From Mesorhizobium sp. AR07 (GTDB taxonomy: Bacteria; Pseudomonadota; Alphaproteobacteria; Rhizobiales; Rhizobiaceae): a stretch of 64,000 bases of DNA. The stretch spans positions 4,458,501 to 4,522,500 of the forward strand of contig NZ_CP080525.1 in assembly GCF_024746815.1 (NCBI RefSeq). The letters run 5' to 3'. This document shows positions 16,643-25,347 of this stretch, piece by piece (position 1 is the first letter of the stretch; every line of letters starts with the position of its first letter). The notes below the pieces were generated by a model. The model saw only the letters and a list, made by a program, of their open reading frames with translations, did not search any database and was not told the DNA's origin. Made by a program: the position numbers and the translations under genes.

Positions 16643-18685
16643 ATGACCACCAAGACCAAGCCAAAGCCGCTGTTCCTCGGGATCGATACCGGCGGTACCT
16701 ATACCGATGCCGTGCTGTGGTCTGAAACGGAAGGCAAGCAAGAGGGGCCGAACAAGGGCAAGGTTCTGGCCAAGGCCAAGGCGCTGACCACGCGGCATGA
16801 CCTTGCCGTCGGCATTTCCGGCGCCGTCGACGCGGTGCTGCGGAAGGCCGGCACCGATCCGGCCGCCATCAAACTGGTCTCGATGTCGACGACGCTTGCT
16901 ACCAACGCGCTGGTCGAAGGCCAGGGCGGTCGCGTGGCGCTTGTGATGATCGGCTTTTCCGAGGCCGACCTCGCCCGCGACGGACTGAAGGCAGCACTTG
17001 GCACCGACCCGGTGGTTTTTTGTCCAGGCGGCCACGACGTTCATGGCAATGCCGCGAAACTGGATCTGTCAGGGCTGGAGGCAGCCTTGCCGGAACTCGG
17101 CGCATCCGTGTCCGGCTTTGCCGTCTGCGCCTATTTCGCCACCCGCAATCCGGCGCATGAGATCGCCGCCCGCGAGCTGATCCGCGAAAGGACCGGCCTG
17201 CCGGTCACATCAAGCCACGAACTGTCGGCCAAGCTCGGCGGCCCGCGCCGGGCGCTGACGACGCTGCTCAACGCCAGGCTGATCTCGATGATCGACCGGC
17301 TGGTGGCGGCGACCGAAGGCTTTCTCGAGGCGCGCAACATCGCCGCACCCCTGATGGTGGTGCGCGGCGACGGCGCGCTGGTGTCGGCGGCGTTTGCCCG
17401 CCAGCGGCCGATCGAGACCATCCTGTCCGGGCCGGCCGCCAGCCTGGTCGGCGCTCGCCACATGACCGGGCTCGACAATGCCATGGTCTCCGACATCGGC
17501 GGCACCACCACCGACGTCGCCGTGCTCGACAAGGGCCGGCCGCGGCTCGATCCGGAAGGCGCCACCGTCGGCGGCTTCCGCACCATGGTCGAGGCGGTGG
17601 CCATGCGCACCTTCGGCCTCGGCGGCGATTCCGAAGTGGCGCTGGAGGATGGTTCGCTCAACCCGAAGATCCTGCTCGGACCGCGCCGCCTGGTGCCGCT
17701 GGCGCTGGCCGGCATGGCGCATGGCGACGCCGTCACGTCGGAGCTCGAACGGCAATTGCGGGCGCCCAATGCCGGCCGCATGGACGGCCGCTTCGCGGTG
17801 CGCACCGGTGTGCCGGACCGGCTCGCCGCCGGATTGACCGGCGCAGAAGCCCGGCTCTACGAGGCGATCGGCGCCGTACCGCTGGCCGTCGACAGGCTTT
17901 TGACCTCGAATGCGCAGAACGCGACGCTGAACCGGCTGGTGTCGCGCGGGCTGGTGCATGTCGCCGGCTTTACCCCGTCGGACGCTGCCCATGTGCTGGG
18001 CAAGCAGGCGAACTGGGATCCCGTCGCCGCTCGCCTCGGCGCCGAACTGTTCGCGCGCAAGCGCGACGGCCGCGGCCAGCCGATAGCAGCCTCGCCGGAG
18101 GTGATCTCGGAGCGGGTTCTGGTGACGCTGACGCGCTGGTCGGCCGAGTACATTCTCGAGACAGCCTTTGCCGAGGATGGGCTCGATGGCGCGTCGACGG
18201 TGGCGCACGCGCTGGTGCAGCGCGCGGTCGACTCGCATCCCGGCATCGCCCGGCTGAGCGTCGCGCTCGACCGCCCGGTCATCGGCCTTGGCGCCTCGGC
18301 GCCGCTGCACTATGCCGGCCTGCCGCCTTTGATCGGCAATGAGTGCGTGGTGCCTGAAGACACCGATGTCGCCAACGCGCTCGGCGCCGTCGTCGGCCAG
18401 GTCAGGGTTTCGGCCGAAGCACGGGTCAGCCAGCCCAGGGAAGGTCTGTTTCGTCTTGCCTCGGGTGAAACCGTGCGCGATTTTCTTGACGAGGCGGCGG
18501 CGATCGCGGCGGCGCAAGCCGACGTCCGAGCCATCGTCGCCGAGCGCGCCAGGGATGCCGGCACCGACAGCGCCGAGATCGAGGTCGCGACCGAATTCCG
18601 CGTCTCGACCGTAGAAGCCCAGCGCATGTTCATCGAGGCGCATGTCGTGGCCGTGGCCTCGGGAAGGCCAAGGATTGCGGTGTAG
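16643..18685 (+). CDS. Hydantoinase/oxoprolinase family protein (HyuA-like)
   Basis: 680 residues starting MTTKTKPKPLFLGIDTGGTY, the ATPase-like phosphate loop (GIDTGGTYTD) of the family. Further motifs are SMSTTLATNALVEG, the second nucleotide loop SDIGGTTTDVAVLDKG and FGLGGDSEVAL, then a C-terminal segment with GLGASAPLHY. The family hydrolyses cyclic imides such as hydantoins or 5-oxoproline with ATP, usually together with a HyuB subunit. No HyuB gene lies next to it, so the substrate is open. The upstream reading frame runs back into the palindromic repeat, and the ATG at 16643 is the first that matches the family start. No strong ribosome site is seen. Confidence 0.88.
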   Translation: MTTKTKPKPLFLGIDTGGTYTDAVLWSETEGKQEGPNKGKVLAKAKALTTRHDLAVGISGAVDAVLRKAGTDPAAIKLVSMSTTLATNALVEGQGGRVALVMIGFSEADLARDGLKAALGTDPVVFCPGGHDVHGNAAKLDLSGLEAALPELGASVSGFAVCAYFATRNPAHEIAARELIRERTGLPVTSSHELSAKLGGPRRALTTLLNARLISMIDRLVAATEGFLEARNIAAPLMVVRGDGALVSAAFARQRPIETILSGPAASLVGARHMTGLDNAMVSDIGGTTTDVAVLDKGRPRLDPEGATVGGFRTMVEAVAMRTFGLGGDSEVALEDGSLNPKILLGPRRLVPLALAGMAHGDAVTSELERQLRAPNAGRMDGRFAVRTGVPDRLAAGLTGAEARLYEAIGAVPLAVDRLLTSNAQNATLNRLVSRGLVHVAGFTPSDAAHVLGKQANWDPVAARLGAELFARKRDGRGQPIAASPEVISERVLVTLTRWSAEYILETAFAEDGLDGASTVAHALVQRAVDSHPGIARLSVALDRPVIGLGASAPLHYAGLPPLIGNECVVPEDTDVANALGAVVGQVRVSAEARVSQPREGLFRLASGETVRDFLDEAAAIAAAQADVRAIVAERARDAGTDSAEIEVATEFRVSTVEAQRMFIEAHVVAVASGRPRIAV

Positions 18686-18687
18686 CC

Positions 18688-18835
18688 CCTTCTCCCCGTT
18701 TACGGAGAGAAGGTCCGGCAGGGGGATGAGGGCAGCGCCGACGAATCGTGCAAGAGGCATGTGGCGCCATCTTTGTAGAACCTGGGGCCGCCTTCATCTG
18801 GCTGCCGCCATCTTCTCCCCGTAAACGGGGAGAAG
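18688..18835. repeat. Pair of CTTCTCCCCGT palindromes
   Basis: Directly after the hydantoinase stop, CCTTCTCCCCGTTTACGG and its near-mirror form one hairpin (18688-18713), followed by a GGCAGGGGGATGAGGGCAGC tail. At 18812-18835 a perfect palindrome occurs, arms CTTCTCCCCGT and ACGGGGAGAAG around AA. The same units recur at 40480-40650. They could act as bidirectional transcription stops but look like dispersed repeats. The rest of 18686-18954 has no gene. Confidence 0.65.
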
Positions 18836-18954
18836 GACGCTCTCATCGCCGGCGTAGCCAACCTTGCCTAAATGTTCCCTCCACCTTAAGCCGAATTGAC
18901 CCTTGAACCCTGACATGCCAAAGGCCCGCAAAGCCTTTCATCTGGAGAAGCCTG

Positions 18955-21126
18955 ATGACCGATCGCATCGAGATCGCCGGATTGCGGATTGCCCGCGAGC
19001 TGCATGATTTTGTGGCCGGCGAGGCGTTGCCCGGCACCGGCATCGAAGCGGCGGACTTCTGGAACGGCTTCTCGGCCATCGTCCATGACCTCAGTGCCAA
19101 GAACCGGGCGCTGCTGGCAAAACGCGATGCCATGCAGGAAAAGCTCGACGGCTGGTATCGCGACCATGGCGCGCCCGTCGATATGGAGGTCTACAAGGCT
19201 TTTCTGAAGGAGATCGGCTATCTCGTCCCCGAGGGACCGGCCTTCAGCGTCTCGACCGAAAACGTCGATCCCGAGATCGCAATCGTTGCAGGTCCGCAGC
19301 TGGTCGTGCCGGTGATGAACGCCCGCTATGCGCTCAACGCCGCCAATGCGCGCTGGGGTTCGCTCTACGATGCGCTCTACGGCACCGACGCCATCCCCGA
19401 AACCGGTGGCGCCGAGAAGGGCGGAAGATTCAACCCGGCGCGTGGCGCCAAGGTCGTGGCCTGGACGAAGACCTTTCTCGATGAGGTTGCCCCGCTCACC
19501 TTGGGCAAATGGGCAGGGGTCAACGGCCTGTCGCTGGCGCATGGCGCCTTGCGGCTGAGTGCCGGCGCAGGCTCCACCACGCTGGCTAACCCGAAACAAT
19601 TCGTCGGCTATCGCGGCGACGCCGCCAACCCGCAAGCCGTGCTGCTGGTCAGGAACGGCCTGCACATCGAAATCTCAATCGACCGCGACAATCAGATTGG
19701 CCGCACCGATCCGGCAGGGATCGCCGATGTCATCCTGGAATCGGCCTTGACCACCATCCAGGACTGCGAGGATTCGGTCGCGGCGGTGGATGCGCAAGAC
19801 AAGGTCGTCGTCTACCGCAACTGGCTCGGCCTGATGAAGGGCGACCTGGCGGAAGAGATCACCAAGGGCGGCAAGAGCTTTGTCCGCAGGCTCAACCCCG
19901 ACCGCTCCTGGACCGCGCCCGCCGGCGGCACGCTGACGGTGCCCGGCCGCTCGCTGATGCTGGTGCGCAATGTCGGTCACCTGATGACCAATCCGGCGAT
20001 CCTCGACCGCGACGGCAACGAGGTTCCCGAAGGCATCATGGACGCGGCGCTGACGGCGCTGATCGCCTTGCACGATGTCGGGCCCCAGGGCCGCCGCGCC
20101 AATTCCCGCGCTGGCTCGATGTATGTCGTAAAGCCAAAAATGCACGGGCCGGAGGAAGTCGCGTTCGCCGTCGAGATCTTCGACCGTGTCGAAGCCCTGC
20201 TCGGCATGGCGAAGAACACCATCAAGATGGGCATCATGGACGAGGAGCGGCGCACCACCGTCAACCTCAAGGAGGCGATCCGGGCGGCAAAAGAACGCGT
20301 CGTGTTCATCAACACCGGTTTCCTCGACCGCACCGGCGACGAGATCCACACCTCGATGGAAGCCGGCCCGATGATCCGCAAGGGCGACATGAAGCAGGCC
20401 GCCTGGATTTCCGCCTACGAGGCCTGGAATGTCGACACCGGGCTCGAATGCGGGCTGGCCGGCCATGCCCAGATCGGCAAGGGCATGTGGGCGATGCCCG
20501 ATTTGATGGCGGCGATGCTGGTCGAGAAGATCGCCCACCCCAAGGCCGGCGCCAACACCGCCTGGGTGCCGTCGCCGACGGCGGCGACACTGCATGCCAC
20601 GCACTACCACAAGGTCGATGTCCATGCCGTGCAGGCTGCGCTGAAGAGCCGACCCAAGGCCAAGCTCGACGACATATTGTCGGTGCCGGTCGCGGTGCGG
20701 CCGAACTGGACTCCCGACGAAATCCAGCGCGAGCTCGACAACAACGCGCAGGGCATTCTGGGCTACGTCGTGCGCTGGATCGACCAGGGCGTCGGCTGTT
20801 CGAAAGTCCCTGACATCAACGATGTCGGGCTGATGGAAGACCGCGCCACGCTGCGCATCTCCTCGCAGCACATCGCCAACTGGCTGCACCACGATGTCTG
20901 CTCGCGCATCCAGGTGATGGATTCCCTGCGGCGCATGGCGGCCACCGTCGACCTGCAGAATGTCGGCGACCCGCTCTACCGGCCGATGGCGGCCGACTTC
21001 GACAACTCGATCGCCTTCCTCGCCGCCTGCGACCTGGTCTTCAAGGGCCGTGTCCAGCCCAATGGCTACACCGAGCCGGTGCTGCACGCGCGGCGGCTGG
21101 AGCTGAAGGCGAAAGCGACGGCCTGA
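18955..21126 (+). CDS. glcB: Malate synthase G
   Basis: 723 residues, exactly the size of isoform G, with GGAGAAG 5 bases before the ATG. It condenses glyoxylate with acetyl-CoA to malate, the second step of the glyoxylate shunt and the outlet for glycolate and purine carbon; cytoplasmic. Recognisable parts are the N-terminal clasp, NARYALNAANARWGSLYDAL, TTIQDCEDSVAAVD, the Arg-containing AGSMYVVKPKMHGPEEV, GIMDEERRTTVNLKEAI, and the C-terminal catalytic-plug region with LEDRATLRIS-like LMEDRATLRIS. It is flanked by repeats on both sides and has no operon partner, so it is likely monocistronic. No frameshift or loss. Confidence 0.97.
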   Translation: MTDRIEIAGLRIARELHDFVAGEALPGTGIEAADFWNGFSAIVHDLSAKNRALLAKRDAMQEKLDGWYRDHGAPVDMEVYKAFLKEIGYLVPEGPAFSVSTENVDPEIAIVAGPQLVVPVMNARYALNAANARWGSLYDALYGTDAIPETGGAEKGGRFNPARGAKVVAWTKTFLDEVAPLTLGKWAGVNGLSLAHGALRLSAGAGSTTLANPKQFVGYRGDAANPQAVLLVRNGLHIEISIDRDNQIGRTDPAGIADVILESALTTIQDCEDSVAAVDAQDKVVVYRNWLGLMKGDLAEEITKGGKSFVRRLNPDRSWTAPAGGTLTVPGRSLMLVRNVGHLMTNPAILDRDGNEVPEGIMDAALTALIALHDVGPQGRRANSRAGSMYVVKPKMHGPEEVAFAVEIFDRVEALLGMAKNTIKMGIMDEERRTTVNLKEAIRAAKERVVFINTGFLDRTGDEIHTSMEAGPMIRKGDMKQAAWISAYEAWNVDTGLECGLAGHAQIGKGMWAMPDLMAAMLVEKIAHPKAGANTAWVPSPTAATLHATHYHKVDVHAVQAALKSRPKAKLDDILSVPVAVRPNWTPDEIQRELDNNAQGILGYVVRWIDQGVGCSKVPDINDVGLMEDRATLRISSQHIANWLHHDVCSRIQVMDSLRRMAATVDLQNVGDPLYRPMAADFDNSIAFLAACDLVFKGRVQPNGYTEPVLHARRLELKAKATA

Positions 21127-21174
21127 ACCAAAGGTTCATAAAAGAGCGCCGGCGCCGCTTGCGCCCCGCTCTCA

Positions 21175-21218
21175 ATGCATGTCACCCAACAGCGCGTCGC
21201 GTTTGAACGGGTTCAGGC
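21175..21218. repeat. Partial copy of the ATGCATGTCG dispersed repeat
   Basis: ATGCATGTCACCC is followed by CAGCGCGTCGCGTTTGAACG and GGTTCAGGCGC. The same second block occurs at 27606-27635 next to a full ATGCATGTCG palindrome, so this is a shortened copy of the same element, joined directly to the RTX-like remnant. Confidence 0.6.
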
Positions 21219-21514
21219 GCTCAACGCTTCGACCAATGTCGACCGCGTCACCGATTTCTCCGTGGTCGACGACACCATCCAGCTCGACAACGCGATCTTC
21301 GCGGCACTTGGCGGCAACGGTACGCTCAGCGCCAACCAGTTCGTCGCCAACGCGTCGGGCACCGCCACCAATGCCAGCCAGCACATCACCTACGAGACCG
21401 ACACCGGCTGGCTCTATTATGACAGCAACGGCAATGCAGCGGGTGGCTCGGTCCATTTTCGCCACGCTTGCCGCCAATTTGGCGCTGACCAACGCCGATT
21501 TCGTCGTGGTGTGA
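21212..21514 (+). pseudogene. C-terminal remnant of an RTX-type (calcium-binding repeat) secreted protein
   Basis: About 95 residues can be read that match the C-terminal end typical of rhizobial RTX/hemolysin-type proteins: NVDRVTDFSVVDDTIQLDN, then AALGGNGTLSANQFVANASG, TDTGWLYYDSNGNAAGGSV, and the tail LAANLALTNADFVVV. This C-terminal region normally carries the type I secretion signal. Two lesions are visible: the whole N-terminal part with the GGxGxDxxx repeats is absent, and the tail lies one frame over because of an extra T in the TTTT run at 21456-21459. It is joined upstream to a dispersed repeat, so the truncation probably arose by recombination at that repeat. Confidence 0.72.
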
Positions 21515-21587
21515 AGGGAAGCAAAAAAGCCACCCCAGCCGAGGCAGCGAGGAGTGTCGAATGACGCGCCTCACCCTCAAGGCGAGG

Positions 21588-23120
21588 CTAAGCCGCCTGC
21601 GCCACGCGCTCCGAGCTCATGCGGTAGGAGATCGCTTCGGCGAGATGGATGCGGCCGACAGTCTCGCTGGCGTCGAGATCGGCCAGTGTCCGCGCCACCT
21701 TCAGCACGCGGTGATAGGCCCGCGCGGAAAAGCCGAGCTTTTCGCTGGCGTCCTTGAGCAGCGACAGGCCGGCGGCGTCCGGCATGGCGATCTCCTCGAT
21801 GACACCAGGCGCGCAATGCGCGTTGGTGGTGGCGCTGGTGACGCCGAGCCGTTCGAAACGCTCGCGCTGGATGGTGCGGGCGCGTGCCACGCGCAGCGCC
21901 ACGGCTGCACTCTTCTCGGCGCGGTCGGGCCGGATCAGGTCGCTGGCCGAGACCGCCGGCACTTCGATCCTGAGATCGATGCGGTCGAGCAGCGGGCCGG
22001 AAATGCGCGCCTGGTAATCGGTGCGGCAGCGCTCGCCGCGCAGGCAGCGATAGCCCGGCTCGCCGGCCATGCCGCAGCGGCACGGGTTCATCGCCGCGAC
22101 CAGCTGGATGCGCGCCGGATAGGTGACGCGATGGTTGGCGCGCGCGATCATGCAGTCGCCGGTCTCCAGCGGCTGGCGCAGCGCATCGAGCGTCTGCGGC
22201 GTGAATTCAGGAAACTCGTCGAGGAACAGCACGCCATGATGGGCAAGCGACACCTCGCCCGGCCGCGCGCGGATGCCGCCGCCGACCATCGCCGCCATCG
22301 AGGCCGAATGGTGCGGCGCGCGGAACGGCCGCCGGTCGGTCAGCTTGCCTTCGCCGAGTTCGCCCGCCACCGAGGCGATCATCGAGACTTCGAGCAATTC
22401 CTTCGGCGCCAGCGGCGGCAGGATCGACGGCAGCCGCTGCGCCAGCATCGACTTGCCCGATCCTGGCGGCCCGACCATCCTCAAATTGTGCCCACCGGCC
22501 GCCGCCACTTCCAGCGCCCGCTTGGCGGTCTCCTGGCCCTTGATGTCGGCAAGGTCGGGCAGGTCGCGCGCCGAGGCGTGGATGCCGGCTTCCGGTCGCG
22601 ACAGCACTTGCGTGCCGCGAAAATGGTTGGCGATGGCGATCAGGCTGCGTGGCGCCAATATGTCGAAATCGGCGCCCGCCCAGGCCGCTTCCGGCCCGCA
22701 GGCGAACGGACAGATCAGGCCCTTGCCCTCGGCGTTGGCGCCGATCGCTGCCGGCAAGGCACCAGCGACAGCGGCAATCGTGCCGTCGAGCGACAATTCG
22801 CCGAGCACGACATAGCCGGCCAGCATGTCGCCCGGAATGGCGCCCAATGCCGCCATCAGGCCAAGCGCGATCGGCAAATCGTAGTGGCTGCCCTCCTTGG
22901 GCAGGTCGGCCGGCGCCAGATTGACCGTGACCTTCTTCGACGGCATCGACAGGCCCGACGCATGCAGTGCCGCCTGCACCCGCTCGCGGCTTTCGGCCAC
23001 TGCCTTGTCGGCGAGGCCGACGATATGCATGTTGACCTTGCCCGGCGCGATCATCACTTGGACATCGACCGGCACGGCCTCGATGCCCTGGAAAGCGACC
23101 GTGCGAACCCGCGCCACCAT
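21588..23120 (-). CDS. comM: YifB/ComM family AAA+ ATPase (Mg-chelatase-like)
   Basis: 510 residues. An N-terminal Lon-S5-like domain (residues 20-140; MHIVGLADKAVAESRERVQ) precedes the AAA+ core with Walker A GPPGSGKSMLA (~220), Walker B GVLFLDEFPEF, and the Zn-finger-like CRCGMAGEPGYRC...RC loop. A C-terminal helical domain follows (FSARAYHRVLKVARTLADL). ComM proteins are hexameric helicases that promote branch migration during natural transformation; older annotations call them Mg-chelatase subunits. The gene reads toward the RTX remnant. Its upstream side is where the IS1595 element and the gshB-tail copy lie, so it and gshB were probably close neighbours before these insertions (inference). 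Confidence 0.93.
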   Translation of the reverse strand: MVARVRTVAFQGIEAVPVDVQVMIAPGKVNMHIVGLADKAVAESRERVQAALHASGLSMPSKKVTVNLAPADLPKEGSHYDLPIALGLMAALGAIPGDMLAGYVVLGELSLDGTIAAVAGALPAAIGANAEGKGLICPFACGPEAAWAGADFDILAPRSLIAIANHFRGTQVLSRPEAGIHASARDLPDLADIKGQETAKRALEVAAAGGHNLRMVGPPGSGKSMLAQRLPSILPPLAPKELLEVSMIASVAGELGEGKLTDRRPFRAPHHSASMAAMVGGGIRARPGEVSLAHHGVLFLDEFPEFTPQTLDALRQPLETGDCMIARANHRVTYPARIQLVAAMNPCRCGMAGEPGYRCLRGERCRTDYQARISGPLLDRIDLRIEVPAVSASDLIRPDRAEKSAAVALRVARARTIQRERFERLGVTSATTNAHCAPGVIEEIAMPDAAGLSLLKDASEKLGFSARAYHRVLKVARTLADLDASETVGRIHLAEAISYRMSSERVAQAA

Positions 23121-23198
23121 TTCTTTGCCCCCGATATGGGCTGGCCCAGCCCCGTGCGGAGCCAGGAAAGGCCCCTTCGGGAGACAATCACAATTCCC

Positions 23199-23206
23199 CG
23201 GTCAAA
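23199..23206. repeat. Target-site duplication, left copy (CGGTCAAA)
   Basis: Eight bases CGGTCAAA directly precede the left inverted repeat and are found again directly after the right one at 26356-26363. An 8-bp duplication is the size known for the IS1595 family. Confidence 0.9.
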
Positions 23207-23232
23207 GGCGATTATATCGTTGACAAACCAAG
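23207..23232 (+). repeat. IS1595 element left terminal inverted repeat (26 bp)
   Basis: Starts GGCGATTATATCG and ends ACAAACCAAG; it is the exact reverse complement of 26330-26355 with no mismatch. Confidence 0.93.
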
Positions 23233-23266
23233 TGACGAATCGGGAGCGGACTGATATGAGTCGCGC

Positions 23267-24196
23267 ATGTGGAAATGGCTTGGAAAGTCGGCGCTTTCGA
23301 GCGCCGGAGTGCTCATAATGTTCGGCGCACAGATTGGGCCGGATGATGCAGAACTGAACCTATGTAAATGGGCACGTCTTGCGCTGCCCGATACGCCGCA
23401 ACATTGCTTAGCTGGCGTGAACAGCCTTCAAATTGAGGCATTCGGAGCGGTTCTGCTTGTTGCTGGTATTGCTTGGTTTATACGAGATTTTATCGTCAAA
23501 CGCCGACCTAGGGATTTGGCCCAAGGGAAGCTAGGTCCCAACTGGCCTATCCGCGATTTGTTCCTACACATCGATCCTTCCATAACGAAGAATCCCTACC
23601 GCGACCCAGAGACGGAAGTCGCCAGAAACATCCTCGATTATCTGGCAACCGGTCGGCTTCATTCATGGGGTCGCTTCACCGGAAGCAATGGCGCGCTTGT
23701 CCCGATACCGGAAGATTTCTGGAAGGAAGCCGAATGGGTAATGATGTTCTTTGACCCAGACGACGCAGAGCAAATCCATGCTCGGTATCCGGCGAGCAAT
23801 AAGGGATATCGAGACGTTCAATTCAACAAGGCTGAGGCGCTAGCCATCTGGCCGAAATCGATAACGACGATTTGGCCCGATTTTGCCAAATGGGATAAGA
23901 TCGACCCTCTAGAGGCGTACCAAGCCGCCTGCCTTTGGGCGGATGAGGAGCCAAGGCTTCCATGGCCATCATGGGGTGCGGAAAAGGTCTATCGCAAACT
24001 AAACGACGCAGCTTTGGCGCACGATCTCATCGTGGTCAGCGGCGACACTACTCGGAAAGCAACCTTGGACGCGATAGAGACGGTCACGTCCAAGGTGATC
24101 AATCCTCACGGCGAGGTGTGGCGTGAGGACATGAGAAAGCTTGCTGAAAAGTGGGGCGAGAAACCGAAGTTTCTATATCCGCGTAGCCGCGTCTAG
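23267..24196 (+). CDS. Unknown membrane-anchored protein (IS1595 passenger)
   Basis: 309 residues, starting only 34 bases inside the left inverted repeat. The N terminus has two likely membrane segments (about residues 9-24, and AVLLVAGIAWFIRDFIV near 58-75). The remaining ~230 residues are soluble and probably cytoplasmic, rich in Trp and Pro (IWPKSITTIWPDFAKW, LPWPSWGAEKVYRKL). I recognise no domain, nuclease motif or NTP-binding loop. The ATG at 23267 has only a weak upstream purine stretch. It is co-carried with DUF3800, so its role may lie in the same function, but nothing in its sequence proves that. Confidence 0.75.
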   Translation: MWKWLGKSALSSAGVLIMFGAQIGPDDAELNLCKWARLALPDTPQHCLAGVNSLQIEAFGAVLLVAGIAWFIRDFIVKRRPRDLAQGKLGPNWPIRDLFLHIDPSITKNPYRDPETEVARNILDYLATGRLHSWGRFTGSNGALVPIPEDFWKEAEWVMMFFDPDDAEQIHARYPASNKGYRDVQFNKAEALAIWPKSITTIWPDFAKWDKIDPLEAYQAACLWADEEPRLPWPSWGAEKVYRKLNDAALAHDLIVVSGDTTRKATLDAIETVTSKVINPHGEVWREDMRKLAEKWGEKPKFLYPRSRV

Positions 24197-24387
24197 CCTG
24201 CCTTTTTTGGCTTATCGTCGCGTGGCGCAGCCTTCACCACTTTCTTTAGTACGCGGTCAAAGTTCTCTTCGGACTCGTCGGTTTCAAGTTCGCGCGCCTT
24301 CGCTACAAACTTCTGGTACTGCCTATCCTTGGCGGATAGATTGGTTTTCATCTCTTTTTGTGATTTATCATCGGCAAGTTTTGCCAT
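24193..24387 (-). CDS. Small charged protein (IS1595 passenger), DUF3800 neighbour
   Basis: 64 residues, highly charged and predicted helical: KFVAKARELETDESEENFDR then LKKVVKAAPRDDKPKK. An AGGTG ribosome site precedes the ATG at 24387. Small proteins with the A-REL-TD-SEE-F---LKK pattern are often seen beside DUF3800 genes in mobile regions (recalled pattern, not searched). It is divergent from the DUF3800 gene with just 11 bp between the two start codons, so their promoters must overlap the coding starts. Its 3' end overlaps the end of the 23267 gene by 4 bp. It has no membrane segment. Confidence 0.72.
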   Translation of the reverse strand: MAKLADDKSQKEMKTNLSAKDRQYQKFVAKARELETDESEENFDRVLKKVVKAAPRDDKPKKAG

Positions 24388-24398
24388 GAGTCACCTAT

Positions 24399-25055
24399 AT
24401 GCCGGACAGATTCATTTTCACTGACGAAGCAGGCTGCTTTACGTTTAACAAAGGTCAGAACGTAAGTCGCTATTTCATTCTCTGTACCGTCCTGATGGAC
24501 GATTACGAAATAGCCGCCGATTTGCTGGCATTGCGGCGGCAACTGGCTTGGGACGGCTTCGAACTAGGCGATGGCTTCCATGCTTCGGAGGATAAACAGG
24601 CGGTGCGGGATCGTGTCTATGAAACTATCCTGAAGCGTCCATTTTCGGTGCAAGCTACCATCATGGAAAAATCAAAGGCGCAACCGCAAACGCGGACAGA
24701 CAAGCCCAGGTTCTATCAGTATGGCTATTTCTACCACTTCAAGCACGGCGTCACCAAGTTCCTCGGAGCGGACTCGGAGGTTCTGGTCACAACCGCTTCG
24801 TTGGGCACTCGCAAAGAGAGGTTAGCCTTCGAAAACGCCGTTGGTGACGTGATGCGTCAAACCAAGAAGTCGAAGGCTTGGAAAGCCGACTTTATGCCGT
24901 CTGCCTCCGACCCATGCTTACAGGTCGCCGACTACTGCGCTTGGGCGGTAATGAAAAAATGGGAACGCGGCGATCTGCGATCTTACGATCTGATACGTGA
25001 TCGCATCACATACGAATATGACCTCCTCAGCGCTGGCGCTCATCACTACTACTGA
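24399..25055 (+). CDS. DUF3800 domain protein (IS1595 passenger)
   Basis: 218 residues. The N terminus carries the family hallmark, an acidic FTDEAG after the first strand (RFIFTDEAGCFTF), and the C-terminal part has DPCLQVADYCAWAVMKKWERGD, in which the Asp in QVAD is conserved. DUF3800 proteins have an RNase-H-like fold and are presumed nucleases; they occur in phages, mobile elements and defence islands, but their activity is largely undetermined. The middle part is specific (KHGVTKFLGADSEVLVTTA). Start at 24399 is the first ATG; no strong ribosome site is visible. It is an intact gene within a transposable element. Confidence 0.87.
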   Translation: MPDRFIFTDEAGCFTFNKGQNVSRYFILCTVLMDDYEIAADLLALRRQLAWDGFELGDGFHASEDKQAVRDRVYETILKRPFSVQATIMEKSKAQPQTRTDKPRFYQYGYFYHFKHGVTKFLGADSEVLVTTASLGTRKERLAFENAVGDVMRQTKKSKAWKADFMPSASDPCLQVADYCAWAVMKKWERGDLRSYDLIRDRITYEYDLLSAGAHHYY

Positions 25056-25347
25056 AGAGGGAAAAGTGTGACCCGCGTAATCCGCGATCTTGGCTATCCT
25101 TTCGGAAGTGCCCGGGGGCCCTTCTCACCAAGCAAGGGTCACGAGAGTTAAAATATGCGATTCGCATCAAATTTCAAGGTAAAAGATTCCAAAAGAGTCA
25201 AGCGCCTGTGGAGAAATATCAACGGGAATCTTCGTTTCGTAACCGGAACAGCATGCTATTTTTCAACGTTTCTTTCGCCGTTTAATTTTCGTTTTCCACA
25301 GCGGAAGTGTCAGTTGCACCGGCTTCCGATAGTGCTCATGCCTAGCG
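25056..25347. other. Gene-free stretch inside the IS1595 element
   Basis: About 290 bp between the DUF3800 stop and the transposase stop. Only short unconvincing frames exist. It holds a GC-rich arm pair near 25108-25135 (GGGGGCCC region) that could end DUF3800 transcription; I see no other feature. Confidence 0.4.

Noticed and set aside
17210..18760. 516-residue antisense frame over the hydantoinase gene
   Set aside because: No recognisable motif, and the plus-strand gene has all family motifs.
19675..21087. 470-residue open frame antisense to malate synthase
   Set aside because: Composition is that of a GC-rich shadow frame (Asp/His/Arg-rich, no domain); glcB on the plus strand is certain.
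23219..23250. TTGACA in the left inverted repeat as a promoter for the cargo
   Set aside because: No -10 element at the right spacing is visible.
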